From positions 77,001 to 141,000 of the forward strand of contig NZ_CP136422.1 of assembly GCF_034355335.1 (NCBI RefSeq): a DNA stretch of 64,000 nucleotides, written 5' to 3'. The stretch comes from Blautia coccoides. Its GTDB lineage: Bacteria; Bacillota; Clostridia; Lachnospirales; Lachnospiraceae. Both the position numbers and the translations under genes were made by a program. Below, piece by piece: positions 27,698 to 36,044 of the stretch. Positions within the stretch are counted from its first letter, which is position 1. Each line of letters begins with the position of its first letter. The notes below the pieces were generated by a model. It was not told the origin of the DNA and ran no database searches. It saw nothing but the letters and a program-made list of their open reading frames with translations.

Positions 27698-27729
27698 AAA
27701 AGGAGAGAAAGTTTTAAAAGGAGAAAAAG

Positions 27730-30021
27730 ATGGCAGTAAAATTTCATGAAAAGACCAAAGAATTTCATATTTATAATAGTGAAGTAAGCTACCTTATGCG
27801 GATCATGGAGAACGGACAGTTAGAGAATCTGTACTATGGAAAGGCAGTCCGTGACAAAGAGGATTTTGGCTATCTCCACGAGGAGGCTATGCGCTCCCAG
27901 ATGTCCGTGTGTGTTCCGGAACCCGGTATACTGTCCATGCAGTATACAAGGCAGGAGTATCCGGTGTACGGAACCGGTGATTACAGAAGTCCTGCGCTGA
28001 CTGTTCTGCAGGAAAACGGCAGCAGGATAGTAGAATTTTCCTATGTATCTCATGAGATTTACAGAGGAAAGAAATCTATCGAACCTCTTCCGTCCACTTA
28101 CACAGAGTCTGAGGATGAGGCGGAGACACTGGAGATCACACTTCATGACAAAGTGACAGATACAGATATGGTGCTCACTTATACTATTTATGAGGCGTAT
28201 CCAGTGATCACCCGGAATGTCCGTTTTGAACAGAAAGGGGAGCAGAAGATCATCCTGGAGCGTGTCATGAGTGCCAGTGTGGAGTTCCTGGATATGGATT
28301 ATGAGCTGGTACAGTTATCCGGCGCATGGTCCAGAGAGCGTTATGTGAAGAACAGAAAGCTGGAGATGGGCATTCAATCTGTGCAGGGGTTAAACGGCAC
28401 ATGCAGCGGCGCGGAACACAATCCGTTCATTGCCCTGAAGCGTCCTCATACCACAGAAGACCAGGGGGAAGTCTATGGATTTAGTCTGGTGTACAGCGGC
28501 AATTTCCTGGCCCAGGCAGAGGTTTCCACGTTTGACATGACAAGAGTCATGCTGGGTATCAATCCTGAGGATTTTGCATGGGAACTGAATCAGGGTGAAA
28601 CCTTCCAGGCTCCTGAGGTGGTTATGGTATACAGTGACCGGGGTCTGAATAAGATGAGCCAGGCATATCACAGACTGTACAGGAAACGCCTCATGAGGGG
28701 AACCTGGAGAGACAAGGCACGCCCGATCCTGCTCAATAACTGGGAGGCCACATACTTTGACTTTAATGAGGAAAAGATTTTAACCATAGCAAAGAAGGCA
28801 AAAGAGGCTGGTGTGGAGCTGTTCGTCCTTGATGACGGATGGTTCGGGGCCAGAAATGATGATTACAGAGGCCTTGGCGACTGGTATGTAAACCTTGAGA
28901 AACTGCCGGACGGCATTGCAGGACTTTCCCGCAAGGTGGAAGCTTTGGGATTGAAGTTCGGTCTCTGGGTAGAGCTGGAGATGGTGAATAAGGACAGTGA
29001 CCTTTACCGGGCACATCCGGACTGGCTGATCAGCACACCGGACCGTTTTGAGTCACACGCCAGACACCAGCATGTACTTGACTTCTCCAGAAAAGAAGTG
29101 GTAGATTATATCTACGAAATAATCGCAAAGGTACTCAGGGAATCATCCATCTCCTACATTAAATGGGATATGAACCGTTACATGACAGAGCCTTACAGCA
29201 GAGGGGCAGACGCCTCACAGCAGGGTAAGGTGATGCATAAATACATTTTGGGTGTGTATGACCTGTACACACGTTTGACAACGGAATTTCCGGAAATCCT
29301 GTTTGAATCCTGTGCCAGCGGCGGGGCCAGATTTGACCCGGCTATGCTTTATTTTGCACCGCAGACCTGGACCAGCGATGACACGGATGCCAGTGAGAGG
29401 ACAAAGATCCAGTACGGTACTTCTTATGTATATCCCATTGTCAGCATGGGTTCTCATGTATCCGCAGTGCCGAACCATCAGATGCACCGTTTGACACCCA
29501 TTGAGACAAGGGCAAATGTGGCGTATTTCGGAACCTTTGGATATGAACTGGATCTGAACCTGCTGTCTGAGGCGGAGATTGAAAGTGTTAAGAAACAGGT
29601 TGCGTTCATGAAGGAGTACAGAGAGCTGATCCAGATAGACGGTGATTTCTACCGGCTGTTAAGTCCTTTTGAGGGAAATGACACCGCCTGGATGGTAGTG
29701 GCTCAGGATAAAACCCAGGCAGTTGCAGGATTCTACCAGAGAATGAACAAGGTAAACGCGTCCTGGATCAGGCTGAAGCTTCAGGGATTGGATGCGGACA
29801 TGCTGTATGAGGTGAGCTGCGACTTAGCGCCGTCAGCGTCCTATGATGACAGTCTTGCAAAGATATATGGTATACGGACAGAGAAAAATATGGTGAAAAC
29901 CTACCGGGCATACGGCGATGAGCTGATGCAGGTGGGAATACCGATTGACAGGGAAGATTTGAATAAAAAGGGCGGAGATTTTGCATCCCTGCTCTACACC
30001 CTGAAAGAGGTAACAGACTAG
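27730..30021 (+). CDS. GH36 alpha-galactosidase, second copy
   Basis: The protein has 763 residues, is cytoplasmic, and is predicted to act on raffinose-family sugars brought in by the linked importer. The nucleophile is D480 in IKWDMNR and the acid/base motif SDDTDA follows from residue 549. CASGGARFD and GSHVSAVPNHQ are present. The stretch usually reading FEPEM is VELEM (about residues 414-418), a change close to the substrate pocket, so specificity may differ from the enzyme at 1828-4020. The C-terminus is extended relative to that paralogue. AAAGGAG precedes the ATG. Confidence 0.94.
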   Translation: MAVKFHEKTKEFHIYNSEVSYLMRIMENGQLENLYYGKAVRDKEDFGYLHEEAMRSQMSVCVPEPGILSMQYTRQEYPVYGTGDYRSPALTVLQENGSRIVEFSYVSHEIYRGKKSIEPLPSTYTESEDEAETLEITLHDKVTDTDMVLTYTIYEAYPVITRNVRFEQKGEQKIILERVMSASVEFLDMDYELVQLSGAWSRERYVKNRKLEMGIQSVQGLNGTCSGAEHNPFIALKRPHTTEDQGEVYGFSLVYSGNFLAQAEVSTFDMTRVMLGINPEDFAWELNQGETFQAPEVVMVYSDRGLNKMSQAYHRLYRKRLMRGTWRDKARPILLNNWEATYFDFNEEKILTIAKKAKEAGVELFVLDDGWFGARNDDYRGLGDWYVNLEKLPDGIAGLSRKVEALGLKFGLWVELEMVNKDSDLYRAHPDWLISTPDRFESHARHQHVLDFSRKEVVDYIYEIIAKVLRESSISYIKWDMNRYMTEPYSRGADASQQGKVMHKYILGVYDLYTRLTTEFPEILFESCASGGARFDPAMLYFAPQTWTSDDTDASERTKIQYGTSYVYPIVSMGSHVSAVPNHQMHRLTPIETRANVAYFGTFGYELDLNLLSEAEIESVKKQVAFMKEYRELIQIDGDFYRLLSPFEGNDTAWMVVAQDKTQAVAGFYQRMNKVNASWIRLKLQGLDADMLYEVSCDLAPSASYDDSLAKIYGIRTEKNMVKTYRAYGDELMQVGIPIDREDLNKKGGDFASLLYTLKEVTD

Positions 30022-30029
30022 AATTTTGA

Positions 30030-30078
30030 GGCGGGAATGTTCAGGGTAGTGTTCCTGGACATTTCCGCCGTTTTTTAT
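30030..30078 (+). terminator. Terminator of GH36 gene
   Basis: GGCGGGAATGTTCAGG pairs with CCTGGACATTTCCGCC (one bulge), then GTTTTTT. Confidence 0.85.
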
Positions 30079-30133
30079 TATGGCAGAAGAGCAGGTATAT
30101 TGCCCGTCTATGCATACAGGGGGAGGGATTACA

Positions 30134-31045
30134 TTGAAACACACAACCGGCTTTACCAGTTCGGCCAGATACAGATGTCTGGAGGATCTGCAGAGAGAAG
30201 CCGTAGAGCTTTGCCTTATCTACTGCGGCTGGGAATACTGCGATCCCGGGCACAGGTTCGGGCCGAATAAGAGGACTTCTTATGTGCTGCATATTGTGAG
30301 AGAGGGTAAGGGGACTCTGGAGATATATAAAAAGAAATATAATCTGAGTGCAGGGGATGCGTTTCTGATCCCGCCTAACACGGAGGCGTGGTATGAGGCT
30401 GACATGGAAGACCCGTGGTGCTATATGTGGGTGGGATTTACCGGATTAAAGGCAGAAGAGTGTGCCAACAGCGCAGGATTTTCTGTAAAGACCCCTGTGC
30501 ACAAGGTTGAATGTATGAAGGTGCTGAATGAATATATTGACTCCATGCTGGAGGCACATCAGCTCTCCTATACGGATGAGCTGAGGCGGAACGGGCTTCT
30601 GATGTTGTTTTTCTCTGCGCTGATCGATGAGCACAGGCAGAATATTCCCGGTTCAGGCAGTCCGCATCCGTATCCCGGTTCTGTGTATGTGAAGCATGCA
30701 ATGGAGTATATTTCCTTTAATTATAACCAGAAGATCAAGATCAATGAGCTGGCGGACTACATTGGCGTGAACAGGAGTTACCTGACGAGCAGTTTTAAAA
30801 AGGCTATAGGCTGTTCGCCGCAGGAGTATCTTGTAAACCTTCGTATGGAAAAGGCCAGATCCCTGCTGAAAAACACAGATATGCAGATCAATGCCATTGC
30901 CAATTCTGTGGGCTATGTGGACCAGCTTGCGTTTTCCAAGATATTCAAGCAGCATTACGGAATGAGTCCCAGAGCTTACAGGGAGGAAGAGGAAGAACTG
31001 GTATATAAGAATAAAAAAGGTGATTATGAGGGAGCGCCCTTATAG
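30134..31045 (+). CDS. AraC-family transcriptional regulator
   Basis: The protein has 303 residues. The N-terminal cupin sensor domain covers about 1-160 (GWEYCDPGHRFGPNKRTSYVLH, SAGDAFLIPPNTEAWYEAD), followed by two AraC helix-turn-helix motifs at about 190-300 (IKINELADYIGVNRSYLTSSFK; INAIANSVGYVDQLAFSKIFK). The chosen start is TTG at 30134, six bases after GGGGGAGGG. An in-frame ATG at 30080 sits directly behind the previous terminator without a ribosome site. It probably activates the raffinose-type operon. It is paralogous to the proteins at 31101-31988 and 56069-56932. Confidence 0.9.
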   Translation: MKHTTGFTSSARYRCLEDLQREAVELCLIYCGWEYCDPGHRFGPNKRTSYVLHIVREGKGTLEIYKKKYNLSAGDAFLIPPNTEAWYEADMEDPWCYMWVGFTGLKAEECANSAGFSVKTPVHKVECMKVLNEYIDSMLEAHQLSYTDELRRNGLLMLFFSALIDEHRQNIPGSGSPHPYPGSVYVKHAMEYISFNYNQKIKINELADYIGVNRSYLTSSFKKAIGCSPQEYLVNLRMEKARSLLKNTDMQINAIANSVGYVDQLAFSKIFKQHYGMSPRAYREEEEELVYKNKKGDYEGAPL

Positions 31046-31049
31046 AGAA

Positions 31050-31095
31050 GAAAAAAGATATCCATCGGCAGGGATGCCGGCGGATATCTTTTTTT
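31050..31095. terminator. Bidirectional terminator between convergent AraC genes
   Basis: AAAAAAGATATCC at 31051-31063 pairs with GGATATCTTTTTTT at 31082-31095, with a small inner hairpin. Confidence 0.85.
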
Positions 31096-31100
31096 ATATA

Positions 31101-31988
31101 CTACCCTTTTTTGCGGTAGGCGGCAGGTGAAAGGCCGAAGTATTTCTTGAACATGGCTGAAAACTGAAAAGGGTTGGAAAAGCCCACAGATGCGGCAATG
31201 GTTGAGACCGGCTGATCTGTTCTGAGAAGAAGCGTGGCGGCCCGTTCCATCCTCAACGCTTTCAGATATTCCCTGGGGGTCTGTCCGTAGGCTTTTTTAA
31301 AGACAGAGCACAAATAATTGGGGTGAATATGAAGAAGATCCGCGGCATCCTGTATTTTAATGGGTTCACAGTAGCAGGAGTCAATAAAGGCTCGTGCGTC
31401 CTGAGCATAATCTTTCTCCCGGATGGAGGAGGGGCAGCCGCTGGCCTGGGCTTGGATCAGGCGGGAAAACAGATGAAGCATGCGGCTGTTCACCTCCAGG
31501 CATTTGTCCGGCTGAGATACAGGGAAAAACTGTTCCCCTGGGTATTCGTTTCTTTTGTAGGAGGTGACCTCCTCCAGGCGGGGGTCTGTGACGGACAGAA
31601 GGGATAATATAAGGCGCTCCAACTCATCGGAAGGCAGATTGATATCCGCTACACGGTCTTTTCCAAACAACATCTCTATAAAAGGATTGCGGGAGTCACA
31701 GAAAAAACCAAGCCAGGTGTATTTCCAGGGGTCTGTGGGGGAGGCCTGGTAGTGTCCGGCGGTACCGGAGGGGATATAGAAAGCCTGTCCGGCCCGGACT
31801 GTGTAGGTTTTTCCCTCTGTTTCCAGGGTGCCGCTGCCTTTCAGGATAAAGTGGATAAGATGGTAGGGTTTCATATAAAAGCCGTATTGATATCCCGGGC
31901 TGCACTCCTGAATGCCGCAGTGATTGAACTGCAGGGACAGGAGACTGACAGCAGTCCGGTGGACGAGAAGATCCCTGTTTCCGAGCAT
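31101..31988 (-). CDS. AraC-family transcriptional regulator
   Basis: The protein has 295 residues. It has a cupin sensor domain (CSPGYQYGFYMKPYHLIHFI, RAGQAFYIPSGTAGHYQ) and a C-terminal pair of helix-turn-helix motifs (IKIQDAADLLHIHPNYLCSVFK; VSTIAASVGFSNPFQFSAMFK). The closing FGLSPAAYRKKG is canonical. AGGAAG precedes the ATG. Its target is not evident; the nearest genes are the convergent AraC gene and the divergent ABC exporter operon. Confidence 0.9.
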   Translation of the reverse strand: MLGNRDLLVHRTAVSLLSLQFNHCGIQECSPGYQYGFYMKPYHLIHFILKGSGTLETEGKTYTVRAGQAFYIPSGTAGHYQASPTDPWKYTWLGFFCDSRNPFIEMLFGKDRVADINLPSDELERLILSLLSVTDPRLEEVTSYKRNEYPGEQFFPVSQPDKCLEVNSRMLHLFSRLIQAQASGCPSSIREKDYAQDARAFIDSCYCEPIKIQDAADLLHIHPNYLCSVFKKAYGQTPREYLKALRMERAATLLLRTDQPVSTIAASVGFSNPFQFSAMFKKYFGLSPAAYRKKG

Positions 31989-32416
31989 GGCAGCACTTCC
32001 TTTCTATTTTTTTACTCTGATGATATTTTATCATGGAAAACGGCAAAATTCGAGAGGATGGCAGGAAGATGTTAGATTTTAACAGGCATTTCTTAGAAAT
32101 GCATATGTCCATTTTGAGGGCGGTCTGTTATCCTTTCAGCAGATGTAGTTGTACGGTATCTTCACAGATGATACTCTGCCTGGTATTTTTTAGAGGAACC
32201 GAATTACTGACCATAGAACTGTGGCAGCTATTTAGGAGATCCGCGCATTTACTGTGCTGGCCGTAAGAAAACGTCAGGCAGCCAGGTATAAATTCCATCG
32301 CAGCAGGCAATTCTACAAGGGTTTTGCTCGTAACTGTGAGGCTGCTGAACAGTTACAGACTGTCTCTTTTGAGGGTGTGAAAAACAGTGATAAATGAAGA
32401 AAAGGAAGTGTTTAAA
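31989..32416. other. Intergenic region between AraC gene and ABC exporter operon
   Basis: No gene is seen in these 428 bp. The right part holds a full copy of the dispersed repeat (32217-32357). The left part should carry the AraC promoter on the minus strand. Confidence 0.5.
32217..32357 (+). repeat. Dispersed intergenic repeat, copy A
   Basis: The copy shares CCGCGCATTT, GTGCTGGCCGTAAGAAAA, CAGCAGGC and CGTAACTGTGAGGCTGCTGA with the copy at 62622-62756, and the first half with 53921-54060. The two ends are roughly complementary (AGCTATTTAGGAG against GCTGCTGAACAGTT), so the transcript could fold as one long hairpin. It lies 60 bp upstream of the ABC ATPase start. Confidence 0.7.
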
Positions 32417-33223
32417 ATGGCATTGATGGAAGTCAGAGATTTGAAAAAAGAATACAGAACTGTAAAAAAGGAAGAGGGGATACGGGGAAGTATCCGCCAT
32501 CTTATAAAGCCTCAGTATGGGCATAAAGAGGCTGTAAAAGGGGTGTCTTTCTCCATAGAAGAGGGAGAGAGTGTGGCATTTTTAGGGGCAAACGGCGCAG
32601 GGAAATCCACCACGATCAAGATGCTCACAGGAATCCTGAAGCCCAGCGGGGGAGAAATCTCTATTATGGGAAAGAATCCTTTTGCGGACAGGATGGAGAA
32701 TGCCAGGAGGATCGGAGTGGTATTCGGACAGAAGACGCAGCTTTGGTGGGACATTCCCGTGATCGAAACCTTTCGGCTGCTGAAAAATATCTATGAGATA
32801 CCGGATGAGAGATATGAACGAAATATGCGGGAGTTTCGGGAAATTCTGGAGCTTGATCCTTTTCTGGGACAGCCGGCCAGGAAACTGTCATTGGGACAGA
32901 GGGTGCGGGCAGATATGGCAGCGGCACTGCTCCACGAACCGCCGGTATTGTTTCTGGATGAGCCTACTATTGGGCTTGATGTGGCGGTAAAGCAGAGGAT
33001 TTACTGTTTTTTGCAGAGGATAAATAAGGAGAGAAATACCACAGTATTGCTGACTAGTCATGATTTAAATGACTTGGAATCCCTGTGCGGACGTCTCATC
33101 ATCCTGGAGCAGGGAGAGATTTTATTTGATGACAGGATGGGAAAGATTTTTGAGCAGTATCCTGAGGGGACGACACTGGAACAGATTGTGATCGGGCTTT
33201 TTAATAGGAGGAGCTGCGGATGA
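32417..33223 (+). CDS. ABC-2 type transporter ATP-binding protein
   Basis: This ATPase powers the two membrane proteins encoded next. It has 268 residues. Walker A GANGAGKST is at 57-65, the signature reads LSLGQ instead of LSGGQ near residue 170, and Walker B is VLFLDEPTIGLD, followed by the switch HD in LLTSHDLNDLE. The chosen start is ATG 32417, eight bases after GGAAG. A GTG at 32387 is in frame but has no good site. The closest relatives are exporters of the NatA/DrrA group; the substrate is unknown. Confidence 0.92.
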   Translation: MALMEVRDLKKEYRTVKKEEGIRGSIRHLIKPQYGHKEAVKGVSFSIEEGESVAFLGANGAGKSTTIKMLTGILKPSGGEISIMGKNPFADRMENARRIGVVFGQKTQLWWDIPVIETFRLLKNIYEIPDERYERNMREFREILELDPFLGQPARKLSLGQRVRADMAAALLHEPPVLFLDEPTIGLDVAVKQRIYCFLQRINKERNTTVLLTSHDLNDLESLCGRLIILEQGEILFDDRMGKIFEQYPEGTTLEQIVIGLFNRRSCG

Positions 33224-34008
33224 AAAAGTATATTTCTTATATGCGGTGTGGATTTCTGGAGGGATGCGCATACCGGAGCAATTTTATTACAGGGATGCTG
33301 GCTAACTTTATTCAGGTTGCAGTGCTCTACTATGTGTGGAAAAGTATTTTCAGATATCAGGGTGTGGTGAATGGGTATACCTGGGAGATTATGAGAAAAT
33401 ATGTGTTTGTGGCGTTTCTGTGCAACAGCTCTTTTTCCTTTGGGTTTGAGATGAATACGGCAAAGAGGATCATTAAGGGGGATATTATCCTGGATCTGCT
33501 CAAGCCGGTGTCTTACAGAGGAATGCTGTTTTTCAGGATGCTTGGGACAGCCGGGATGGAGTTCGGCGTAACGCTGGCACTGGTGGGAATCCTGTATCTG
33601 TCGGTAAACGGTGTGGGGGGAATAAGTGCGGGAAGAGTGCTGTTGTTTTTTGTGTCGTTGTTTTTGGGTATGGGGATAAAATTCGGGATACAGTATCTGT
33701 TTTCTCTGCTGTGCTTTTATACGGATAATTCTTATGGGGTGACAAAGGCCAGGGAGGTGCTCACCAACTTTTTTTCCGGGGCGCTTCTGCCCCTTGTGAT
33801 GTTTCCGGGAGTGCTGAGAAGGGCAGTGGAGATACTGCCTTTTCAGGGCATTGTGTTTACGCCCTGCAGTATTTTTATAGGGACATTTTCCATGACGGAA
33901 AGTCTTCGGGGTATCGTGGTGCAGGCTGTGTGGATCGGAATTTTGTGGGTGTGCGGTGCGCTGTTTTGGAAGAAAGCTTCAGGGGTAATTTCCCTGTATG
34001 GAGGGTGA
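33220..34008 (+). CDS. ABC-2 family transporter permease, first subunit
   Basis: The protein has 262 residues and about six hydrophobic segments. The pattern of ABC-2 family membrane proteins (PF06182 type) is visible: an N-terminal YRSNFITGMLANFIQ and GDIILDLLKPVSYRGMLFFR near residue 90. It overlaps the ATPase gene by four bases (ATGA), with GGAGGAG in front, so it is translationally coupled. Confidence 0.88.
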   Translation: MKKYISYMRCGFLEGCAYRSNFITGMLANFIQVAVLYYVWKSIFRYQGVVNGYTWEIMRKYVFVAFLCNSSFSFGFEMNTAKRIIKGDIILDLLKPVSYRGMLFFRMLGTAGMEFGVTLALVGILYLSVNGVGGISAGRVLLFFVSLFLGMGIKFGIQYLFSLLCFYTDNSYGVTKAREVLTNFFSGALLPLVMFPGVLRRAVEILPFQGIVFTPCSIFIGTFSMTESLRGIVVQAVWIGILWVCGALFWKKASGVISLYGG

Positions 34009-34011
34009 GTG

Positions 34012-34812
34012 ATGAGAAGATGGATATATTATCTGAAGATGTATGGGCAGATCCAGATGCAGAATATGAAATCCCTGGCCGAGTACAGGACAGATTTCCT
34101 TATGATGGTGTTTTTTACCGGGTTTTCTCAGATCTGTAACCTGGGAGTGCTTGGCATCATTTACAGCAATATCCCTGAGGTCGGAGGGTGGAAGCTGTGG
34201 GAAATACTGCTGTTATACAGCTTTCTTTTGTTCTCGGAGGGGTGTATCAACTTCTTTTTTCAGGGGACATGGAAGATTGCGGAGATGATCAATTTAGCGG
34301 ATCTGGACCGTTTTCTGGTGCGGCCCCTGCCGGTGGGACTGCAGCTTTTGACTGCCAGGATTGATTTTGACGGGCTGAATAAGATGGGGATTGCCGCCGC
34401 GGTGTTTGCATTGGGGGTAAGTCACTGTGATATCCGGTGGAATTTGTGGAAAATTGTCTGTCTGGTGGTTTTTCTTGTGGAATGCTGCGTGATTCGGGTT
34501 TGTATGATATGGATCGCAAGCTGTGCTTCTTTCTGGATGGAGAGCGGTAAGAACAGTTTGAATTTTTTTGCCATTTCTATTGGAGAGATGGCGAAGTATC
34601 CGCTTATGATCTATCCGCCTATTCTGCGGGGGATATTTGGATATCTGATCCCGTATGCGTTTGTCAGCTATTATCCGGTGGGGTACCTGCTGGGGAAAAG
34701 CGGAATGGGTGTAGGGGTGATAGTCATGCCGGCAGTGTGTGTGGTGATGCTGGGGGCGGCGGTGTTGGTGATGAAGAGGGGGCTTGGGAGGTATGAGAGT
34801 TGTGGGAATTGA
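34012..34812 (+). CDS. ABC-2 family transporter permease, second subunit
   Basis: The protein has 266 residues and about six membrane segments. YRTDFLMMVFFTGFSQ and LADLDRFLVRPLPVGLQLL repeat the layout of the first permease, so the transporter is a heterodimer. ATG 34012 follows GGAGGG by six bases; GTG 34009 directly after the preceding stop is possible too. Confidence 0.88.
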   Translation: MRRWIYYLKMYGQIQMQNMKSLAEYRTDFLMMVFFTGFSQICNLGVLGIIYSNIPEVGGWKLWEILLLYSFLLFSEGCINFFFQGTWKIAEMINLADLDRFLVRPLPVGLQLLTARIDFDGLNKMGIAAAVFALGVSHCDIRWNLWKIVCLVVFLVECCVIRVCMIWIASCASFWMESGKNSLNFFAISIGEMAKYPLMIYPPILRGIFGYLIPYAFVSYYPVGYLLGKSGMGVGVIVMPAVCVVMLGAAVLVMKRGLGRYESCGN

Positions 34813-34930
34813 GAGAGGGCTTGGGGAAGGTTTTAGAATCAAAAAGTGCCTTCAGGAAATTGCGCATATGAGAGCGTATTTGTATAATTTTGGCAAAGAT
34901 AGAACAATATTGTTGTTTAGTAAAATTGTG

Positions 34931-34959
34931 TTGACATTTAATTGTGAAAGGAGTAAAGT
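34931..34959 (+). promoter_or_regulatory. Promoter of riboswitch transcript
   Basis: Perfect TTGACA, 17 bp, TAAAGT. The predicted start lies about 15 bases before the riboswitch. Confidence 0.6.
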
Positions 34960-34977
34960 TGTATTAAGATAAATTTT

Positions 34978-35070
34978 CGATAATAGTAAAGCTGTCGAAA
35001 GGCAGTGACACAAAGCTAAAGGGTCTAAGGTCTAGAATGCAGACTATGACAGCCAGTTGCCGTATTATTT
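34978..35070 (+). ncRNA. Cyclic-di-GMP-I (GEMM-I) riboswitch
   Basis: The conserved GEMM-I landmarks are present in order. A CTGTC-GAAA-GGCAG hairpin has a GNRA tetraloop, followed by TGACACAAAGCTAAAGGGTC, TAAGG, and ATGACAGCCAGTTGCC. ATAATA at 34980-34985 can pair with TATTAT at 35063-35068 to close the outer stem. The sequence differs from the common GACGCAAAGC by one base (GACACAAAGC). It precedes a terminator and a three-gene operon of surface proteins, so c-di-GMP should set their transcription. Whether ligand turns it on or off cannot be told from sequence. Confidence 0.87.
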
Positions 35071-35113
35071 GATGTAAGGTGAATTGAGAGCCTTGCTTTA
35101 TTTCGATACGTTT

Positions 35114-35145
35114 CTGCCTGCAAATTACTGCAGGCAGTTTTTATT
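35114..35145 (+). terminator. Riboswitch expression-platform terminator
   Basis: CTGCCTGCA, loop AATTAC, TGCAGGCAG, then TTTTTATTT, a textbook intrinsic terminator 44 bases after the riboswitch. Confidence 0.85.
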
Positions 35146-35150
35146 TCAGA

Positions 35151-35335
35151 GGAAGTCTGCTCTGAGATAAAAAGTCCGTTAGGTACTTATCACAGGATAA
35201 GTGCATTCTTTTGGTACGGAAAATCAGAGAGAATGTCCCTTTCGGAAGCAGCTTACCCTTTAGATTTGTGCAGAGACCAGGCATAGCGCCGGGGTTTGCC
35301 GCACAAACTCCGAAAACTGAAAAAATCAGGAACCG
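35151..35335 (+). other. Structured untranslated block, possible second RNA element
   Basis: ACTTATC-ACAG-GATAAGT forms a hairpin near 35177-35194. TTTGTGC near 35255 pairs with GCACAAA near 35301, and the inner GACC and GGC segments also find partners. Short frames on both strands lack ribosome sites. It may be a second regulatory RNA after the riboswitch terminator; no known class was recognised. Confidence 0.4.
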
Positions 35336-35339
35336 CGCG

Positions 35340-35361
35340 AGAGTATGCCTAGGCATACTCT
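35340..35361. repeat. Perfect 22-bp palindrome
   Basis: The half-site is AGAGTATGCCT, followed directly by its reverse complement. Downstream CTTTGTTATT is only modestly T-rich. It could be a protein-binding site or a weak terminator stem. Confidence 0.7.
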
Positions 35362-35363
35362 CT

Positions 35364-35385
35364 TTGTTATTATATATAATAACAA
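35364..35385. repeat. Second perfect 22-bp palindrome
   Basis: The half-site is TTGTTATTATA, followed directly by its reverse complement. It begins two bases after the previous palindrome and lies 62 bp before the first gene of the operon. Confidence 0.7.
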
Positions 35386-35447
35386 AAACATCCTATCAAC
35401 ATAAAATATAATCTGTGCGGCCGAAAACTTGTTCAGAGGTGAGTGTA

Positions 35448-36032
35448 TTGAAAGAGGAAGAAAACAATAACAAGAGCACTGGTGAAATCGTTACTGACAA
35501 TGCTCTGAAGCTTCAGAAAGCGGTGCTGAGGCAGAAAATAATGATTGGCGCTTTAGTGGGTGTCATCGCTGTAGGCGGTGCGGGCGTGGCAGGATATAAG
35601 CTCGGATGGTTTGGCGGGGGAGATGACAAAGCTCAGGAAGAACAGGTGTCCGCAGATATTGACCCCAATGCCGGGGATTGGGACGGTACCATACCGGAAG
35701 CACCTAAGGGCGACCCGAACGCAGAGAACATAGAATTGCCGGGATATCCGAAAATCTATATACCGGCGGGACAGACCGATGTGGACGTGGCTTTTTCCAA
35801 CCCGGAAGGGAATCCCTGTTACTTTACATTTCAGCTTGTGTTAAAGGACAGCGGGGAAGTGCTCTATGAGTCAAAACAGGTACCGCCGGGAGAGGCTATT
35901 ACAACAGCTACATTAAGCAAGGCGTTGGATGCTGGGGAATATGCCGCTGAACTGCGGATCACGACAGCAAGCATTGTGGACTTATCCCCTATGAATGGAG
36001 CAAATATGGAGACAGTGCTTGATGTGAGGTAA
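35448..36032 (+). CDS. Membrane-anchored protein with C-terminal extracellular domain, c-di-GMP locus
   Basis: The protein has 194 residues and no recognised function. A charged cytoplasmic start of about 30 residues leads to one membrane helix (IMIGALVGVIAVGGAGVAGY, about 28-50), then an acidic linker (DPNAGDWDGTIPEAPKGDPN) and a beta-rich outer domain (about 90-194: YPKIYIPAGQ, FSNPEGNPCYFTFQLVL, LDAGEYAAELRI). The start is TTG 35448 after GAGGTGAG. It is first of three genes behind the riboswitch, with the next gene 12 bp away. By position it may anchor the two secreted proteins at the cell surface; this is inference. Confidence 0.8.
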   Translation: MKEEENNNKSTGEIVTDNALKLQKAVLRQKIMIGALVGVIAVGGAGVAGYKLGWFGGGDDKAQEEQVSADIDPNAGDWDGTIPEAPKGDPNAENIELPGYPKIYIPAGQTDVDVAFSNPEGNPCYFTFQLVLKDSGEVLYESKQVPPGEAITTATLSKALDAGEYAAELRITTASIVDLSPMNGANMETVLDVR

Positions 36033-36044
36033 GGGTGGTGTTTC

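Larger units (their letters stand above)
34813..35447. other. Long untranslated leader of the surface-protein locus
   Basis: These 635 bp carry no convincing gene. In order they contain a promoter (34931-34959), a cyclic-di-GMP-I riboswitch (34978-35070), a terminator (35114-35145), a structured block (35151-35335) and two adjoining perfect palindromes (35340-35385). The first gene starts at 35448. Confidence 0.75.

Noticed and set aside
35211..35411. Short frames on both strands within the surface-locus leader
   Set aside because: No ribosome site and they run into the two palindromes; better explained as structured RNA.
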